A stretch of 64,000 nucleotides of DNA from contig JAAEAF010001915.1 in the NCBI GenBank assembly GCA_011037195.1, forward strand, positions 1 to 64,000, in the 5' to 3' direction. How positions within the stretch are numbered: position 1 is the first letter of the stretch; the number at the start of each line of letters is the position of its first letter. Below the pieces are notes generated by a model. The model made no database searches. It saw only the letters and a list, made by a program, of their open reading frames with translations, and was not told where the DNA came from. Positions 10,625 to 22,561 of this stretch are shown here, piece by piece. A program made the translations under genes and the position numbers. This DNA comes from Triatoma infestans. Lineage: Eukaryota; Arthropoda; Insecta; Hemiptera; Reduviidae.

Positions 10625-10800
10625 AGATAAGTTATTTTTTTAAGTGCCCTGCTAATACGCAGACAGTGTTCTCTCGCTATAGACAGCATTGCCCTTCACC
10701 AGATAGAAGCTTCTGTGGCCGAGAATAATCTAAGGGTAGGAACACGACACCACTGTGTGGCTAATCCCTTGCTCTACACTGAATTAATCTTAGCCCCTGT
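10625..10800 (-). mobile_element. SINE family S2, degenerate
   Basis: Reverse complement matches the S2 body: CCCTTAGATT, AACACTGTC and a tRNA-like head AGCAAGGGATTAGCC. Other copies are at 29833-30018, 32810-32980, 42338-42545 and 48258-48455. Confidence 0.5.
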
Positions 10801-11002
10801 GATAAAGAAGACCCAAGGAGATAGATAATAACAAACAAAATATGCAAATAAAAATATCCAGTAAAATAGAAACCTAAGGTCAATTTCATAAATTAATTTT
10901 TAAGATGGATAAATTTTATAGAATCACAAATAATAATATGTTGTTTTATTCTATATTTATTTAAAATAACCAAATTTTTTTTATATATTTTCTTTTAGCA
11001 TG

Positions 11003-11142
11003 TTATAAAAAATGTGGATGAGTTTTACAATGAGCATTCTTGCTATTGACGAATTGATCGATGTGCATTCTTTGTATTAATAAAACTTCCTTAGCTTTAG
11101 GATCGTCGGCATCATTATCCTGGTGTAACACCAAAATATTTT
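11003..11142 (-). pseudogene. Lipocalin L2-A, terminal exon, splice acceptor lost
   Basis: Minus-strand reading from 11142: two bases, then NILVLHQDNDADDPKAKEVL, MHIDQFVNSKNAHC and a TAA at 11005-11003. This is the last beta strand, C-terminal helix and final cysteine of a triabin/nitrophorin-type lipocalin. The copy-B paralogue (42171-42310) has exactly the same length and starts after T13-AG. Here the same position reads T9-G, so the acceptor AG is destroyed although the frame is open. Earlier exons were not found. A decayed secreted-protein gene. Confidence 0.6.
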
Positions 11143-11535
11143 CAAAAAAAAATCTGAATGGATTTTAACCTTGAATTCGGATGTTACCGAAAATAGAAAT
11201 TCATAAAGAAATAATATAAACTTGCCTACCCGAAATATAATGGTGGAAGGTAAACTTGTATGTTCTCTAGGCACTTAGTATATAATTACCTTGTAGTCCA
11301 GAAGATAACGCTCTTATCTAACGCCATAAATTCCAGAAAATAATTTTTTTTTTTCAGAAAAATATTTCGAAAATTAGTGAGACGTTTATATCTGTGCTAT
11401 TAGCATTCAAAGTTGGAATGAAAATCATTGTAGCCGTTCTCAAGAAAATATAAGCAACTCAAAAACGAATTCTCGCACTTTTTACTTAATCAAATGTTTC
11501 AAATTTAAAACGCCTTCACTGTACTTATAATACAC
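11143..11535. other. Shared intron-like sequence of L2-A
   Basis: Homologous to 42556-42675 plus 43777-44045 of copy B. A possible donor (ACTACAAG then GTAATT on the minus strand, near 11290) follows a short exon-like stretch with stops in both copies, so I did not annotate it. Confidence 0.4.
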
Positions 11536-12983
11536 TGTAATGTGTAGACCTTTGGGAAGAAATATAAATTATTTTAGAATTAAGAGAAATATATTAGTTA
11601 ATATCTAGGTAATATTGGTTGTTTACTTAGAGTAAGTCCAAGACTGGGTTTTTACGAAGGTTGGGAGAAACAATAGGAACAGTTAGAAGGGTAAAATACC
11701 TGTACTACAAGAAAAGGGTATTTTCCCTTTCTTTCTCCCTTTAATGGAGGAGGGATCATATATATAGAGAACCTCAATTAGGAGAGGATCAGAATTGTGG
11801 TGAAGAAAACTCTGCTCAGTGGCCAAACGCGCCGCGATTGTAAGGAAAGCGAAGCTTATTACCCAATATTCAAGGCACGGGTTGGAGACTAATGGATCGA
11901 CGATATTCTAGTTGACTGGACTCAAAATAAAAGGGTAATCTTGACCCAGTAAGATGTATGTAAGGGCCTTAATTGCCCTGAGCCACATTCTTTCAAAGGA
12001 CATTCTACGAGAGGGACCGTTTCCAGAACTGGGACCACCATAGTCAGTAGTCAAGAAATTACAAATGAAGAAAAACAGACTAGAATTAAAAAACAAATAA
12101 TCCTAAGATAAATGACTCAATTTTCTTTATTGCAACTATTTTTTAATGTTGCTCACATATATTTTCTTGCATTATTTTATAAATATGTTACATTATGACT
12201 AACAGTCACTAATGTGTTATTCAATGATCGATAATACTTGTTACAATTCATGTAAATATTTATGTTGTTCTATTGGTTTTTGCGTATGTTAACTGTGAAA
12301 TATATATAGTGTAAAAAAATAAATTTTTTTTTTGTTTCTCCAGAGGAAGCATTTGTAATGTGCAGACCTTTGGGAAGAAATATAAATTATTTTAGAATTA
12401 AGAGAAATATATTAGTTAATATCTAGGTAATATTGGTTGTTTACTTAGTGTAAGTCCAAGACTGGGTTTTTACGAAGGTTTGGAGAAACTATAGGAACAG
12501 TTAGAAGGGTAAAATACCTGTACTACAAAAAAAGGGAATTTCCCTTTCTTTCTCCCTTTAATGGAGGAGGGATCATATATATAGAGAATCTCAATTAGGA
12601 GAGGATCAGAATTGTTGTGGTGAAGAAAACTCTGCTCAGTGAAAATTTATAAAAGAGTGTCTTAGTGTTCGTTATACGAGAGTTAAGGCCCAACCTTCTG
12701 CTTAAAAACCCTTTTAATATTGTAAGTTGTATAAATTAATCTAGTTACTGCATAAGTATTATTTTATTATTAGTTAAGGAATAAGATTTTATTTGTAGTC
12801 TAAATTGTGTAATTATATGTATTTCTTTTATATGGTTATTTTCTAATTATTTTTATCCTTTAATCAATCCAGATGAACACAGACCTCACGAGATCCCTTT
12901 AGAGAAGAGATAAATTAAAATTTATAATTATTTACTATTCTGAATTTCTATTTTAAAACCCCCCAATCATACATAACATTACA
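11536..12983 (+). mobile_element. LTR retrotransposon relic, copy-A-specific, with ACAC target duplication
   Basis: A right LTR occupies 12354-12983 (TGTAATG to CATTACA, 630 bp). A truncated left LTR occupies 11536-about 11820. Between them are about 530 bases without coding content. ACAC flanks both ends (11532-11535 and 12984-12987), and copy B has the empty site at about 44045. The LTR shares its sequence with the solo LTR at 30778. TG-CA ends and a 4-5-bp duplication fit an LTR element; the superfamily is not determinable because pol is gone. Confidence 0.75.
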
Positions 12984-12987
12984 ACAC

Positions 12988-13400
12988 TGTGGAGTAAATT
13001 GCAAAAACGTGGAACGTTCGAGGAAATCTAAACGTTGTTGTGCTTTGAGTAAACTAAACTTTAAGTGAAACTTATTAGTTTGATCAGTTTGTTGTAGTGA
13101 CTGTAGTAGAAGATAAATTCGTGTAAGTGTTTAACACCAGAATTTATTGCATGGATTTGGTGCGTGTCCGAATTTAACTTTTACAAAGACATGTTTGCGG
13201 GCAACTCTGGCATATCTTTATTTCATACGTCATTGTTTCACAAAGCAACAGACCGCGCTCTATATCTTCTGCTACTGTAAAAGCTGATTATTCCAAATGG
13301 ACGATGAATCACACTCGTGGCAACAAAGCTTCCAGAGGCTCGTCTCAGTTGGTTTCGGTAAGCAGCACATTTGTTTATATGCCCTGAGCCGCCAGTAGTT
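12988..13400 (+). other. Conserved block shared with copy B, coding-like but unassigned
   Basis: Matches 44048-44430 with high similarity, more than the flanks. Around 13150-13330 the plus strand encodes FNFYKD-FAG in one frame and HGFGACPNLTFTKTCLRATL in another, with an AG acceptor-like CACCAG upstream. The first resembles a lipocalin second exon, but the expected Trp is only in a shifted frame. Treated as a possible dead exon. Confidence 0.3.
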
Positions 13401-14160
13401 AAGGTGTTACTGTGGGATATTACAGTTCCTTTTTATCCAGGACTTTTTCTTTAGAAACGAAATGTAGAGTGTCCTTTTGGTCAACTTTTCTCTAAATTTC
13501 TGTATTAATTTTGGGATTTACGATAAGGTGATTCACAAATCTATGGATTGGATATCACTTGATAGGCGCAAATTATCTAACGCTGGGCGCAAATTAAATG
13601 GAAATCGAAAAAAAAAAAATTAATCTTATGTAATAAGAACATTTAATGAAACAATTAAGAATATATAAGCCATATTAAAAATAAAACTATAAAATGCATA
13701 AAATCCACCAGAAAATTCGGTTTAAAGTATTTTAAACCATAAAATAGTTAAAAATGGTTTCATTACCTTCAGAAAATTCTGTATTCGTTTCATATATGCA
13801 AACTATAGCAATGTGTCATAGTCAGTTTCAATTACAGCCCTATTTACCAAAAATGCTACCAATTTTATCGTCTGTAATTAAAATTATAGGTTAATCAATC
13901 AATATATAATAACAATAATATCCCCCCCCCAAGCACATTTTAACGAGTGGTTCAACTGTGATGAAACTATAAACTGTTAAAAAAGTAACTAGAAATGAAT
14001 TTTATCCTAACAGATTAAAAAAAAAGAAATAAATTACATTCTTGTAAATAAATATAAATTAAAATGTAAACATTCCCAAATAGTTAATAAGATATTTGTA
14101 TTGTATTATTTCAAATAATGAAAACAGTAATTAAAATAAACAAGAAAATTAAAGATTGTT
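13401..14160. other. No gene seen
   Basis: AT-rich; includes homopolymers (A9 near 13610, C10 near 13922). No frame or element end recognised. Confidence 0.4.
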
Positions 14161-14164
14161 GAAT

Positions 14165-14325
14165 ATGTGTCCGCAGTGAGGGACAACGTCTAGGTTTCGG
14201 ATTTTCATCCATTGTCAGAGTAAATTTATCAAGTTCGTATATAGAGTTAACTTTATCGCAATTTTTCTGGTACACTCGACAATTGTTGGCTTGTTGATTG
14301 TATGTACATACATTGGGAACAAATA
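14165..14325 (-). mobile_element. Hairpin-family (Penelope 3'-end-like) fragment
   Basis: Minus-strand CTGACAATGGATGAAAATCC followed by GAAACC (14220-14184) has the CUGANNA - stem - GAAA layout (GGAT/ATCC stem). It ends near GTCCGCAGTGAGGGACAACG, related to the terminal motif of the 42976 hairpin element. Related fragments are at 30615, 33995, 42976 and 49060. Confidence 0.5.
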
Positions 14326-14879
14326 TCATTAAAAATTCCGTTTTATTTTTTAATTGTTAGCGTAATTATCAAAAAGATAGAAAACTATGAACAACAATTA
14401 TAAAAAAATAAACATAAATAGTATAGCAAATAAAGTATATTCAGGTAAATATGTTTGAATAGAACATATATTAATGAGTTAACTAATCATTAAGCTTAAG
14501 TTAATTCAATTATTTTAGTAAGTGTTGACGGATTGAGCAAAGGAGATGACGCTTTCGAAAAAACAACAACATCGAGAAGAAAACAAGTCTAACGTGATCT
14601 GCTTTGTTAATCATTTCTTTTCTTCGTTAATTTCTCAATAGCATTGTAAACCTTTATTAATTATCAACTTATTGGAATCGTTCGAATATTTCTACAGCAT
14701 TTAAACCTGAGAATATGTGTATCTACATAAAGTGCCTAAATTCGCGATCGGCACCAATTGCAGCCGGATGGCAACATCGAGTGTCGGGAATTACATCCAA
14801 TAGAAGGTGGTAAGCACGCATATGGGCGAAATTCCTCAAATAAATATAGTTCCACCAACATTTTTAAGAAACTATATAA
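14326..14879. other. No gene seen
   Basis: AT-rich unique-looking sequence without supported frames. Confidence 0.35.
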
Positions 14880-15140
14880 AAAAACGCTCTATGGCGCCAC
14901 AGCCCATTAAGTGCCAAGACTTCCCAAACGGCGATTTGAATAGAGGGGCGTGTGGTAAGCATGCCGCTGATCCCACACCGTTTTTAGTTCCGGCCTTCAA
15001 TTCCTAGGGCGCTACTATCTATAGCTACCCACTTTTCTTTACGATCCTGGGCCACTATCGACTTTGCCCTCACTGGAATCAAACCCTGAATTCTCGCACA
15101 AATTCACGCACTAGCCATTAGACCAACGCGTGAGGACAGA
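14880..15140 (-). mobile_element. tRNA-derived SINE, family S1
   Basis: The reverse complement begins TCACGCGTTGGTCTAATGGC (A box), has GGTTTGATTCCAG (B box) and ends GGCTGTGGCGCCATAGAG. Complete in layout and not found at an equivalent place in copy B. Confidence 0.75.
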
Positions 15141-15730
15141 AAGTGTAAAAGGTTTATTTTTTTATTTATTTATCCAAAAGTAACCAATTGTTGGCATTCG
15201 ATGAAGACATTGATATATTGCCAGATCTGCTGCTGTTCAAGTGGACATTTTCTCACTTTAGACCGACTGAAACCAAGAACATATTCCCCAAGTAAATAAA
15301 AATAAGACAAAATATTAAAAAAAAGAAAAAGAAGAACACCCAAGCGAGGGACAACTTCTTATTTTAAATTGGGCAATTAATATCTCATTTTGAGAATTGA
15401 AAAATTTGTTAAATTTAATCCAGTTTTTAGAAAGTTTAATCTGCGGGTTATGGAGATATGGCTTTCCTTTGGTCGAAGGTTAAAGAGTTTCTCCTTCGTT
15501 TTATTCTACCGGCATCATCTAACGGCTGCTCCAAATTACTTAATACACTTCATTTACCATTTATTAGTCTGCAAGCTAAAAGATATTGCCCCTTATGATC
15601 TTGCTCAATACCAATACAACGAATTGTATAGTATGTTTCACTTTTCTACAAAACAAAGAATATTTCCAACTGTTAATTCCAACAAGAAAATAGTTGGAAA
15701 ATATTAATAAATTTTTGTTAAAAATAGATT
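15141..15730. other. No gene seen
   Basis: Open frames up to about 105 codons exist here but show no domain, codon or homology signal. Confidence 0.35.
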
Positions 15731-18024
15731 CAGTCGGACCTCTCAATAAAGGGCACTGGCGGGACAAAACAAAGTGGCCGCTACTTGGAGGTGGCCGTTA
15801 GAAGGAGGGTAGGCGAGTTTCATAATGAAAAAATATTGTTTGTTTTTTCAATAATCTGTTTAAACATTGTTTATTATTAATAGATTTAAAAATGTACATA
15901 ACAATTGCATAACTATTCTGCTATATGATGTGCAATAACAAATATGTACATATGTTACCAGTATAAATTTACAATGTATTTTTTCTCCACATTTAACTTT
16001 TTTTATCACTTTATAAACGGTAAATTTTTGCTAATCTTGATGAACACCATTACTATCACTCCTCATCATTGCAAAAATAATCACTAATTTTTTTTTTTGA
16101 CACTTTTTTGTTTTTTCAAAGCGTATTGTTTTTCAAGTTCACATTGCACTTCACTCACTGCTTGGAAGATGGTTCTGTGATTTTCTTTTTTTTATAAACT
16201 TTTTCAGCGAATTGATCATTTCAAGAGCTTCATTATAATTTTTTGGGATGTTTTCGTCTGTATCATCATTTCCTGAAGGTTCACTTTCTGCTTCGTCATC
16301 TGAAATAGCTTTTTCAGCGTCGGCTAATTTTTTAGCCATATAATCCTGCAAATCTGTCGAGGAATTGCAGATTGGAATTTGATCCTCGATTGATAGATAA
16401 TCCTGAACTCTCATATCACAGGTGAATGTGTTCAGCAAATCCATCAGTTCTTGTTCAGCAGAATCATCACCTGATGAATGATCTTCGAAGTCAGATGAAA
16501 ATCCTGCTGTCAAAAAACATTTACGCACGGTGTCAGGTTTGACCTCTTTCACAGCTGACAAAATCCACATTAAAGTGTCCTAAAATGGAAAATGTTTTGG
16601 CTAATTCCCCTACGTTTTGAGCGGTTTCAACATGCGAAATTAGACGACGGAGAATTAACTTCCTGTAGTGTTGTTTGAAGGGCTTTATTATTCCCAAATC
16701 CATTGGCTGGCATACCGAACTGGTATTCGGTGGTAAAAAGATAACCTTGACGTTGGGCTGTTGCAAATCTGATCGATGGCAAGCTGCGTTGTCCATGAAC
16801 AATAGGATTTTCCTGTTCTTGCTCTTCATCTTCCGGTTCAAATTGTCTAGCCATTCAGACATTATCTCCGTTGTCATTCAGACAGTTTTGTTGGCCTTAT
16901 AAGATATCTTCAATTTCTCTAGTTGAACTCCTTTGAAGCATCTTGGTTTCCGCGATTTTCCAATGATGAGTGGTTCTTCGAATTCTCCTTTCATATTACT
17001 GCACAATAAAATTGTTAGTCTATTTTTTGGAAATTTTACCACCAAAACACTTTACCCTTTTTACGGCCAAAGTCTTATTTGGTAAGGCTTGGAACATAAG
17101 GGCAGTTTCATCACAATTAAAAATATCACATTAGCATATCCTTCACACAGATTTTTCACTTTTCTCTTCCAATCATCTGCAGTTTGTAGATGTACGTCTG
17201 TTGATTCGCCGCAAATAACCTTGTTGATAATATTATGATGGATTTTGAATTCTTGAAGCCATCCATTTGATGCATTGAATCCATCGATGTTAAGAGATTT
17301 AGCAACCTCTGCGGCTTTTTCTTGGCTGATTGGACCAGAAATTGGCATATTTTTATTTCGGACGGCGCAAAACCAATCAAATATTATCGAGTCTAACTCA
17401 CATGTTTTGGTTTCATTTTCTTTTTGACATGTTGAGTTGTGCCATTTTCAGGCCAGGCCTTGTAGATTCCATCTCGATCCTTCAAAATATTTGGAATCTG
17501 CGTTTTTCCAACTCCAAACCTATTTAACAGAAGAAAAAAATTGTGTACATAATTAACTTTTTGTTCGAAATTACGCAAACTCACAGTATTAATTGAATTT
17601 CTTAGAAAAATGGAACAAACCTTTCGGCAAGTTGACGATGGCTCGAATTGGTTTTTGCAAAATCTTCTAACACATTTATTTTCTCTCCTAGAATTAACCA
17701 CTTTCGTTTGTGAGACATATCAGCAAAAATAATGTTGTTCGTCCTAAGTAATATTGAAAAATGATCCATGGTTTTTAATATAAACCAAAACAGGAAAGAG
17801 ACCCATTGTTCTTTTACGAAGTTTTAATAATAAGGTGGTCGTTGTTGGGAGGTGAAAATATAATCCGTTCCCAAAATCAATGCCCGCGGTCGCTTTGTAG
17901 AGTGACCGTTAGACGGAGGTCTTTGTATACAGAAAGTGTATAGTGGTGAAACGGGGAAATCCAAAAACTGCCCGTAAATGGAGGTGGCTGTTAGTGAGAG
18001 TGCCCTATTAGGAAGGTCGAGACT
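15731..18024 (-). mobile_element. Tigger (pogo-like) DNA transposon
   Basis: Imperfect terminal inverted repeats: CAGTCGGACCTCTCAATAAA then GGGCACT at the left, and the reverse complement of the right end reads AGTCTCGACCTTCCTAATAG then GGCACT. Subterminal GTGGCCG/GGAGGTGGC repeats occur inside both ends. The element encodes one transposase on the minus strand. Expected TA duplications are no longer clear. Confidence 0.85.
16151..17718 (-). pseudogene. Tigger/pogo transposase, one probable intron and several frameshifts
   Basis: From ATG at 17718 the N-terminus reads MSHKRKWLILGEKINVLEDF and SHRQLAE, a CENP-B/psq-type DNA-binding helix-turn-helix. A GT-AG segment (17620-17520, 101 bp) interrupts Arg-Phe before GVGKTQIPNILKDRD; removing it restores the family's motif. 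Then follow SGPISQEKAAEVAKSLN and GWLQEFK (second HTH), first catalytic Asp in NCDETALMFQ (about 17110), second in LFMDNAACH (about 16795) and third in QPMDLGIIKPF (about 16700), so a DDD triad. The acidic C-terminus ends at 16151. Frameshifts near 17395, 17130, 16990 and 16560 make it inactive. Confidence 0.85.
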
Positions 18025-18950
18025 ATATCTATATATATGAAAACTATATATATTCTAATATATTATAAACATTTAATTGTAAATGAATTATAATTACAAT
18101 ATAAATAATAGTTACGTTTCACCGTTCTTAATAAAACAAGTAAAATGTTGGTTGGCTGGGACTCAAATCCGGCACCAACCACCAACACTTTGTTTTTAGT
18201 AGAAAAGGAGTTCTTTTATCATTTTTTTTTCTATTTTTATTCCATAAAAAATAATATTATTGAATAAAAAAATTAAAAAAAATATTTACCTTTAAACCTT
18301 TAACGAACAGAATGAAAATATTTTTGTTGTTGAACATGACTTATAAAATCGTTCACATATCAATCTGCGCTACCTGGCGAGCGGCTACTATTGCAGTAGT
18401 AGGGTACATTATTAAGCAAACGAAGTTTGTCGGAAATAACCGAATATGACCATTTTTCGACGCTGCGAATACGGCAGCGTCAATATCAAGCAACGAAGCT
18501 TGATGAAATCATTCTTTTTTAAAAACTAATTTATTAATGGTATTTAAATAATAATTATCCGAAGATTGTTATGTTATTATTCTTTATAATAAATTTAAAA
18601 ATTGATTTTTGTAGTAATTTTTTTACTTCTTCGGTGCTGTAGTGTCGCAGCGCTTAGGCACCAGCCGCCACTGGTGCTGCATAAATATTTGTGTTTAAAT
18701 AATCAAGTACAAATATCTTAAGTGGAAGGGTATATTTAATAGCTTTTTATAATTATTACAATTATTAAAAGTAAAGTAAAGTAATGCCTATTTTTTCAGG
18801 CGGGCTTAACGTCCAACTACCAAATTAGGTGTCGTGGACGGGGGCGGAAGCACCTACTTTACTATTAACATTTTTTAAACAAATATAAAATTAATATTTT
18901 TATAGTAATGTTTTTCGAATGATGAAATTACTTTTCTCATTGCAATGCTT
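18025..18950. other. Non-coding, possible small fold-back
   Basis: AT-rich with GC-richer patches. Around 18767-18865 AGTAAAGTAAAGTAATGCC faces CACCTACTTTACT, a possible degenerate fold-back. GCGAGCGGCTACTATTGCAG near 18378 may belong to the 3' side of the neighbouring Helitron, but no CTRR end could be fixed. Confidence 0.3.
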
Positions 18951-20400
18951 TTAATGCTTTTTGATACACAATATTTATCATTCTGCATTCTGTGGCATAT
19001 ATAAACAATGCGGAAGGTTTGCCTCTAGCGTGCAAGCTTCATACAATTGACCATGAGAAAAACATGGGTTTTCCAAATTTAATCCACATACTTTAGTGAC
19101 TGGCCTTGTGCTTTGTTGATGGTCATGGCAAAAGCGAGCCGTACAGGGAACTGCAATCGTTTAAACTCAAAAGGTGTTTTTGTAGGTATCATGGGGATGC
19201 GGGGCAGTAGTATGTTTTCACCTTTGAATTTGCCAATTAAAATCGTTGCTTCTAAAACATTATTCATTATTTTTTTCACGGCAAGTATAGTTCTATTGCA
19301 GAGACGTGATGGGTCGATGTTTCGCAGAAGGATAATAATTAATAAGACCACCAACTTTCAAATGCAGAATATTAGGTGGCAAACCTAGCAAATCAAGCGA
19401 GTTTAAATTCAGTGGGATAATTAAATGATTCATCCTGATTCATAACAGTATCTATTGATTTGAATTTAAATGTTTCACCAGGCATTATATTTTGTATTTT
19501 AATGTTGATGTCATTTACGTCCAACATTTTTGGCAGCTAATATTGCACGATCTGCTAACTATTGATGATTTCTGTAATTTTGTTCAATAAATGAATCAAA
19601 TTCTCTTTAGTGTCAATCAAATTTTAGAAATGATTTGGCAATGTAATATATTTTGTGATTACATCGACTGGTATTTTTCCCTCTCCAACATCTAATAGCT
19701 CTTGAGCGAAACCCACTGCTGAAGTATCATTTTGTAGATGTACACGCATAGTAATAGTTGAATTGGGTTTATGTACCCATAAATGAGATGCTATTGTTCC
19801 CATGCGTTGAGTTCGTCAGCAGGCATTGAACGTGGAATAACTGGTAATGTTTGACGGAAATTACCAGATAATCAAATAAGTAAGTAAACTACCAAAAAGC
19901 TGAGTAGATTCTCTCAAGTCTTGTAATGTACGATTGAGTGCTTTTAATGACTTTTATGTGCCATAGTACATTCGTCCCATACAATAATTTTTGTGAATTG
20001 CAGCCATTCCTGAGTTTTTTTGAAATATTACATGCTGGTGTTTCATTGAAATGGATATTCAATGGTAATTTTAAAGCAGAATGAGATGTTCTTCCACCAT
20101 CCAATAAAGTAGCTGCGATGCCAGAAGAAGCAATAGCCAAAGCAATATCTTTTTTATGACCGGACTTATGCCAATATAAACGAAAAAGTGAAGTTTTCCG
20201 GTTCCAACTGGTGCATCTAAGAAATATAATCCGACACTTTCATTTTGAACAGCTGCTATTATAGAACTGCAAATATCTCTCTCCTGTGATGTCATTTTCG
20301 GAATATTGATTTGTAGAAAAGCATTCAATTTATTGACATCAAAATTTTTTTCTCGTTGCAAATAACGACAAATAATGTCAGTTTTTTGCGTTAGGGGCAT
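18950..20400 (-). pseudogene. Helitron Rep/helicase, PIF1-type helicase remnant
   Basis: Read on the minus strand from 20400: LYFLDAPVGTGK (Walker A, with Leu after GTGK), then AIASSGIAATLLDGGRTSHS (19889-20140), SGNFRQTLPVIPRSMPADEL (about 19870-19810), LCNRTI with ILLPRIPMIPTK and FAMTINKAQGQSL (19354-19079), and CFSHGQLYEAC near 19050. This order is that of the SF1B helicase at the C-terminus of Helitron RepHel proteins. Many stops and frameshifts. The Rep nuclease part is absent. Confidence 0.85.
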
Positions 20401-20889
20401 CAGTTAGGTTAGGAGCTTCTATACGGGCGGGTATGCGCGAGAGCCCAGAGACAGCCCACCCGGTGTGCCTTTAAAAAAAAAAATGTCAATTGCTGATCGG
20501 TTGGGTACTATCATATCTAACTGCGCCAGGGGTTTATTGGCGATGAATAAACACTTGTCTTATTTCGTGCTTATTCGTTCTTTTACATAATCTCAGAAGA
20601 ATATCATCGCACATGAAGTCTTTATATTTTTCCGGTTGGATTTGGTAGGAAACATGTAGTTAAAATTATTGAACACAAAGTTCAGAACTCTATGAGACAG
20701 CCTATCTTACTGATTGAAGGACGTGCACAGTACGATGTGCGAAAAAACAATTTTTCGTATATTCTGAAAAGCGTCACCTATTGAAAATTTTGTGTACTAA
20801 ATACAATCTATACCTCAGCCTCAACAACTTATATAAATTAGACAACATTGAGTCATTAATTCTTGAGATTTGTCATTACGTACAACGGA
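20401..20889. other. No gene seen
   Basis: Starts with a GC-richer stretch (GGCGGGTATGCGCGAGAGCC) ending in A11 near 20475-20490, which could be a small retroposed fragment. The rest is AT-rich. Confidence 0.3.
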
Positions 20890-21790
20890 CATTCATTTTT
20901 ATATACATAAATGAACAGCATAGCTCAAAAACGAAAAACCGTAGAAAGTTGAAACTTGATATTCTGTTTAGGAATCAGCATGGGATCAGACGGTACGTTA
21001 CCTGCCAAAATTCCTCATCCGGATGTACCACTTTATAAGTTTTATTTTTTTTACTTCATTGCGATTTTCTCAAAAATTGCTCCAACGATTTTCTTGAAGC
21101 AAGATACGTCAACAAAACATGCAATGAGATACAACTTATACTTGAAACATTTCTCTGGAAAAATTCATTTAAAGGCACTTTTGGGAGGAGTGTAGGGGTT
21201 ACGGCTTCCTCTAAAGTGTTATTTCAGTTGATTAGAGAATTCGGTCATCTAAATAATGTTAATTACAATTAAATATGCATTTGAAAAGTTTGAAAAAATC
21301 GGATGAACGGAAGTGCATTTTACATTAGCTCTTTATTAAATGATTTTTTTACTTTTTCGCGATTTCCTCAAAAATGGCCCGTACGATTTTCTTGAAACAT
21401 CTTGAATTAAATCTCGTACGATTTTCTTGTAACTAAACGTACAATGATGTACAACTTTTATTTAAAGCATTTCTCTGGAAAAATTCATTGAAGGGCATTA
21501 TTTGCGAGGGATAAAGTTATGTTTTCTCCAAACTGCTATTGTAGTTGAATATGCAATTCTATCATCAAACAACATTAATTAGAAATAAATAGATGACTAA
21601 ACTTCGGAGTTTCAAGAAAATTCGTAAACCGGTCGTGAGCTTTACTGAACAGTTTTTTCAGTTTTCGACGTGCTTCATTTAATTTTGTACACTCACTATA
21701 AGGTTTGTCAATTATAATTTTGAGAAATGGAGTAAAATAGAAAGTTGTGTGAGTGTTTCACACCAGATTTTTTGTTTTATAAACAAAACA
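20890..21790 (+). repeat. CGGAAGT repeat family, copy 1
   Basis: Non-coding repeat with an inner period of roughly 300-350 bp. Each period has GATTTTCTCAAAAATGGC, TTTCTCTGGAAAAATTCATT, TTCTATCATC, AATTAGAAATAAAT and a final CGGAAGTGCA-like word. The copy ends with GTGTTTCACACCAG then TTTTATAAACAAAAC. Other copies: 28960-29640, 35645-36350, 45170-45780, 47390-48080. All lie between or inside lipocalin genes. Confidence 0.7.
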
Positions 21791-21950
21791 ATAAGGATTA
21801 TTCAGATACAAATTGATATTCTAAAAGTTTTCTTTTTTCTTTTTAGTATTCAAGTATATTCAAGACATGTATTTCCCCCATTCAAAATCTGACAGGAAGG
21901 TTTCTACAGAATAAGATGAAGGAAATCAACGACCATAATATTGAAATAAT

Positions 21951-21956
21951 TTTATT
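21951..21956 (-). promoter_or_regulatory. Polyadenylation signal of lipocalin L1-A
   Basis: AATAAA on the minus strand, 180 bases past the L1-A stop codon. It is conserved at 45950-45955 in the paralogue, in the expected place for the transcript's 3' end. Confidence 0.5.
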
Positions 21957-22135
21957 TACACAAATTTCTATAGTTACATATATTTAAACATACGTTCTTT
22001 CTAAAGTAGTTATAAAATTGGCTTTGTTAATGACAATTTGTTGCCTTGGTAAAGGCATAAGCAATATGCGGAAACGTTTAACAGTCATGAAGAAATATTT
22101 CAAATCACCTTGTCCGTGTTCTCAATAACCTTTAA

Positions 22136-22561
22136 CTATGTTAACACGCAATATGAGTATCCGGAATCCCATGATAATTTGAAATCATCTATATTTAATC
22201 CGAATTTCTTTAAACTAGTTTCAACTTTTTCATCTACAATGTATGGTCTACGGGTGTAAATGTTGATTATTGCTGTAAAATTATTATAATTATTATTACA
22301 TTGATTTATCAAAATATTTATGTAATCATGGGCCAATATAGTGGAAGTAATTCGTGAACAATGACTTATAGTAACTGATAATAACTTTAATACTCTGATA
22401 AGAGGATCTTAATAATGAGATAATATAAAATTAATGTTGTATTCATCACTTACAAGCTGAATCGATAAATCCCATTCGTCCACAGCTGTATTCTATGGAA
22501 TAATTATCATAATCAGTATCTAATACAGTGGTTTCTATGTGACAATTTCTGTTAGGTTCCT
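22136..22561 (-). CDS. Lipocalin L1-A exons 4-5 and 3' end
   Basis: Exon 4 (22561-22454) ends GCTT before GTAAGT. Exon 5 (22272-22136) follows AATAATTTTACAG. Compared with L1-B, exon 4 is nine bases longer (RMGF in place of L) and the last dozen residues differ. The acceptor of exon 4 is CAG at 22564-22562, at the very edge of the inserted retrotransposon. Confidence 0.75.

Noticed and set aside
11280..11330. Penultimate exon of lipocalin L2 before GTAATT
   Set aside because: Both copies have stops in every phase compatible with the terminal exon.
15390..15707. 105-codon plus-strand ORF as a gene
   Set aside because: No domain, signal peptide or paralogue; sits between a SINE and the Tigger end.
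22030..22080. Hammerhead ribozyme at GGCATAAGCAATATGCGGAAACG (also 46030-46075)
   Set aside because: Has a GGAAACG end and a small stem but no CUGANGA core; lies in the lipocalin 3' region.
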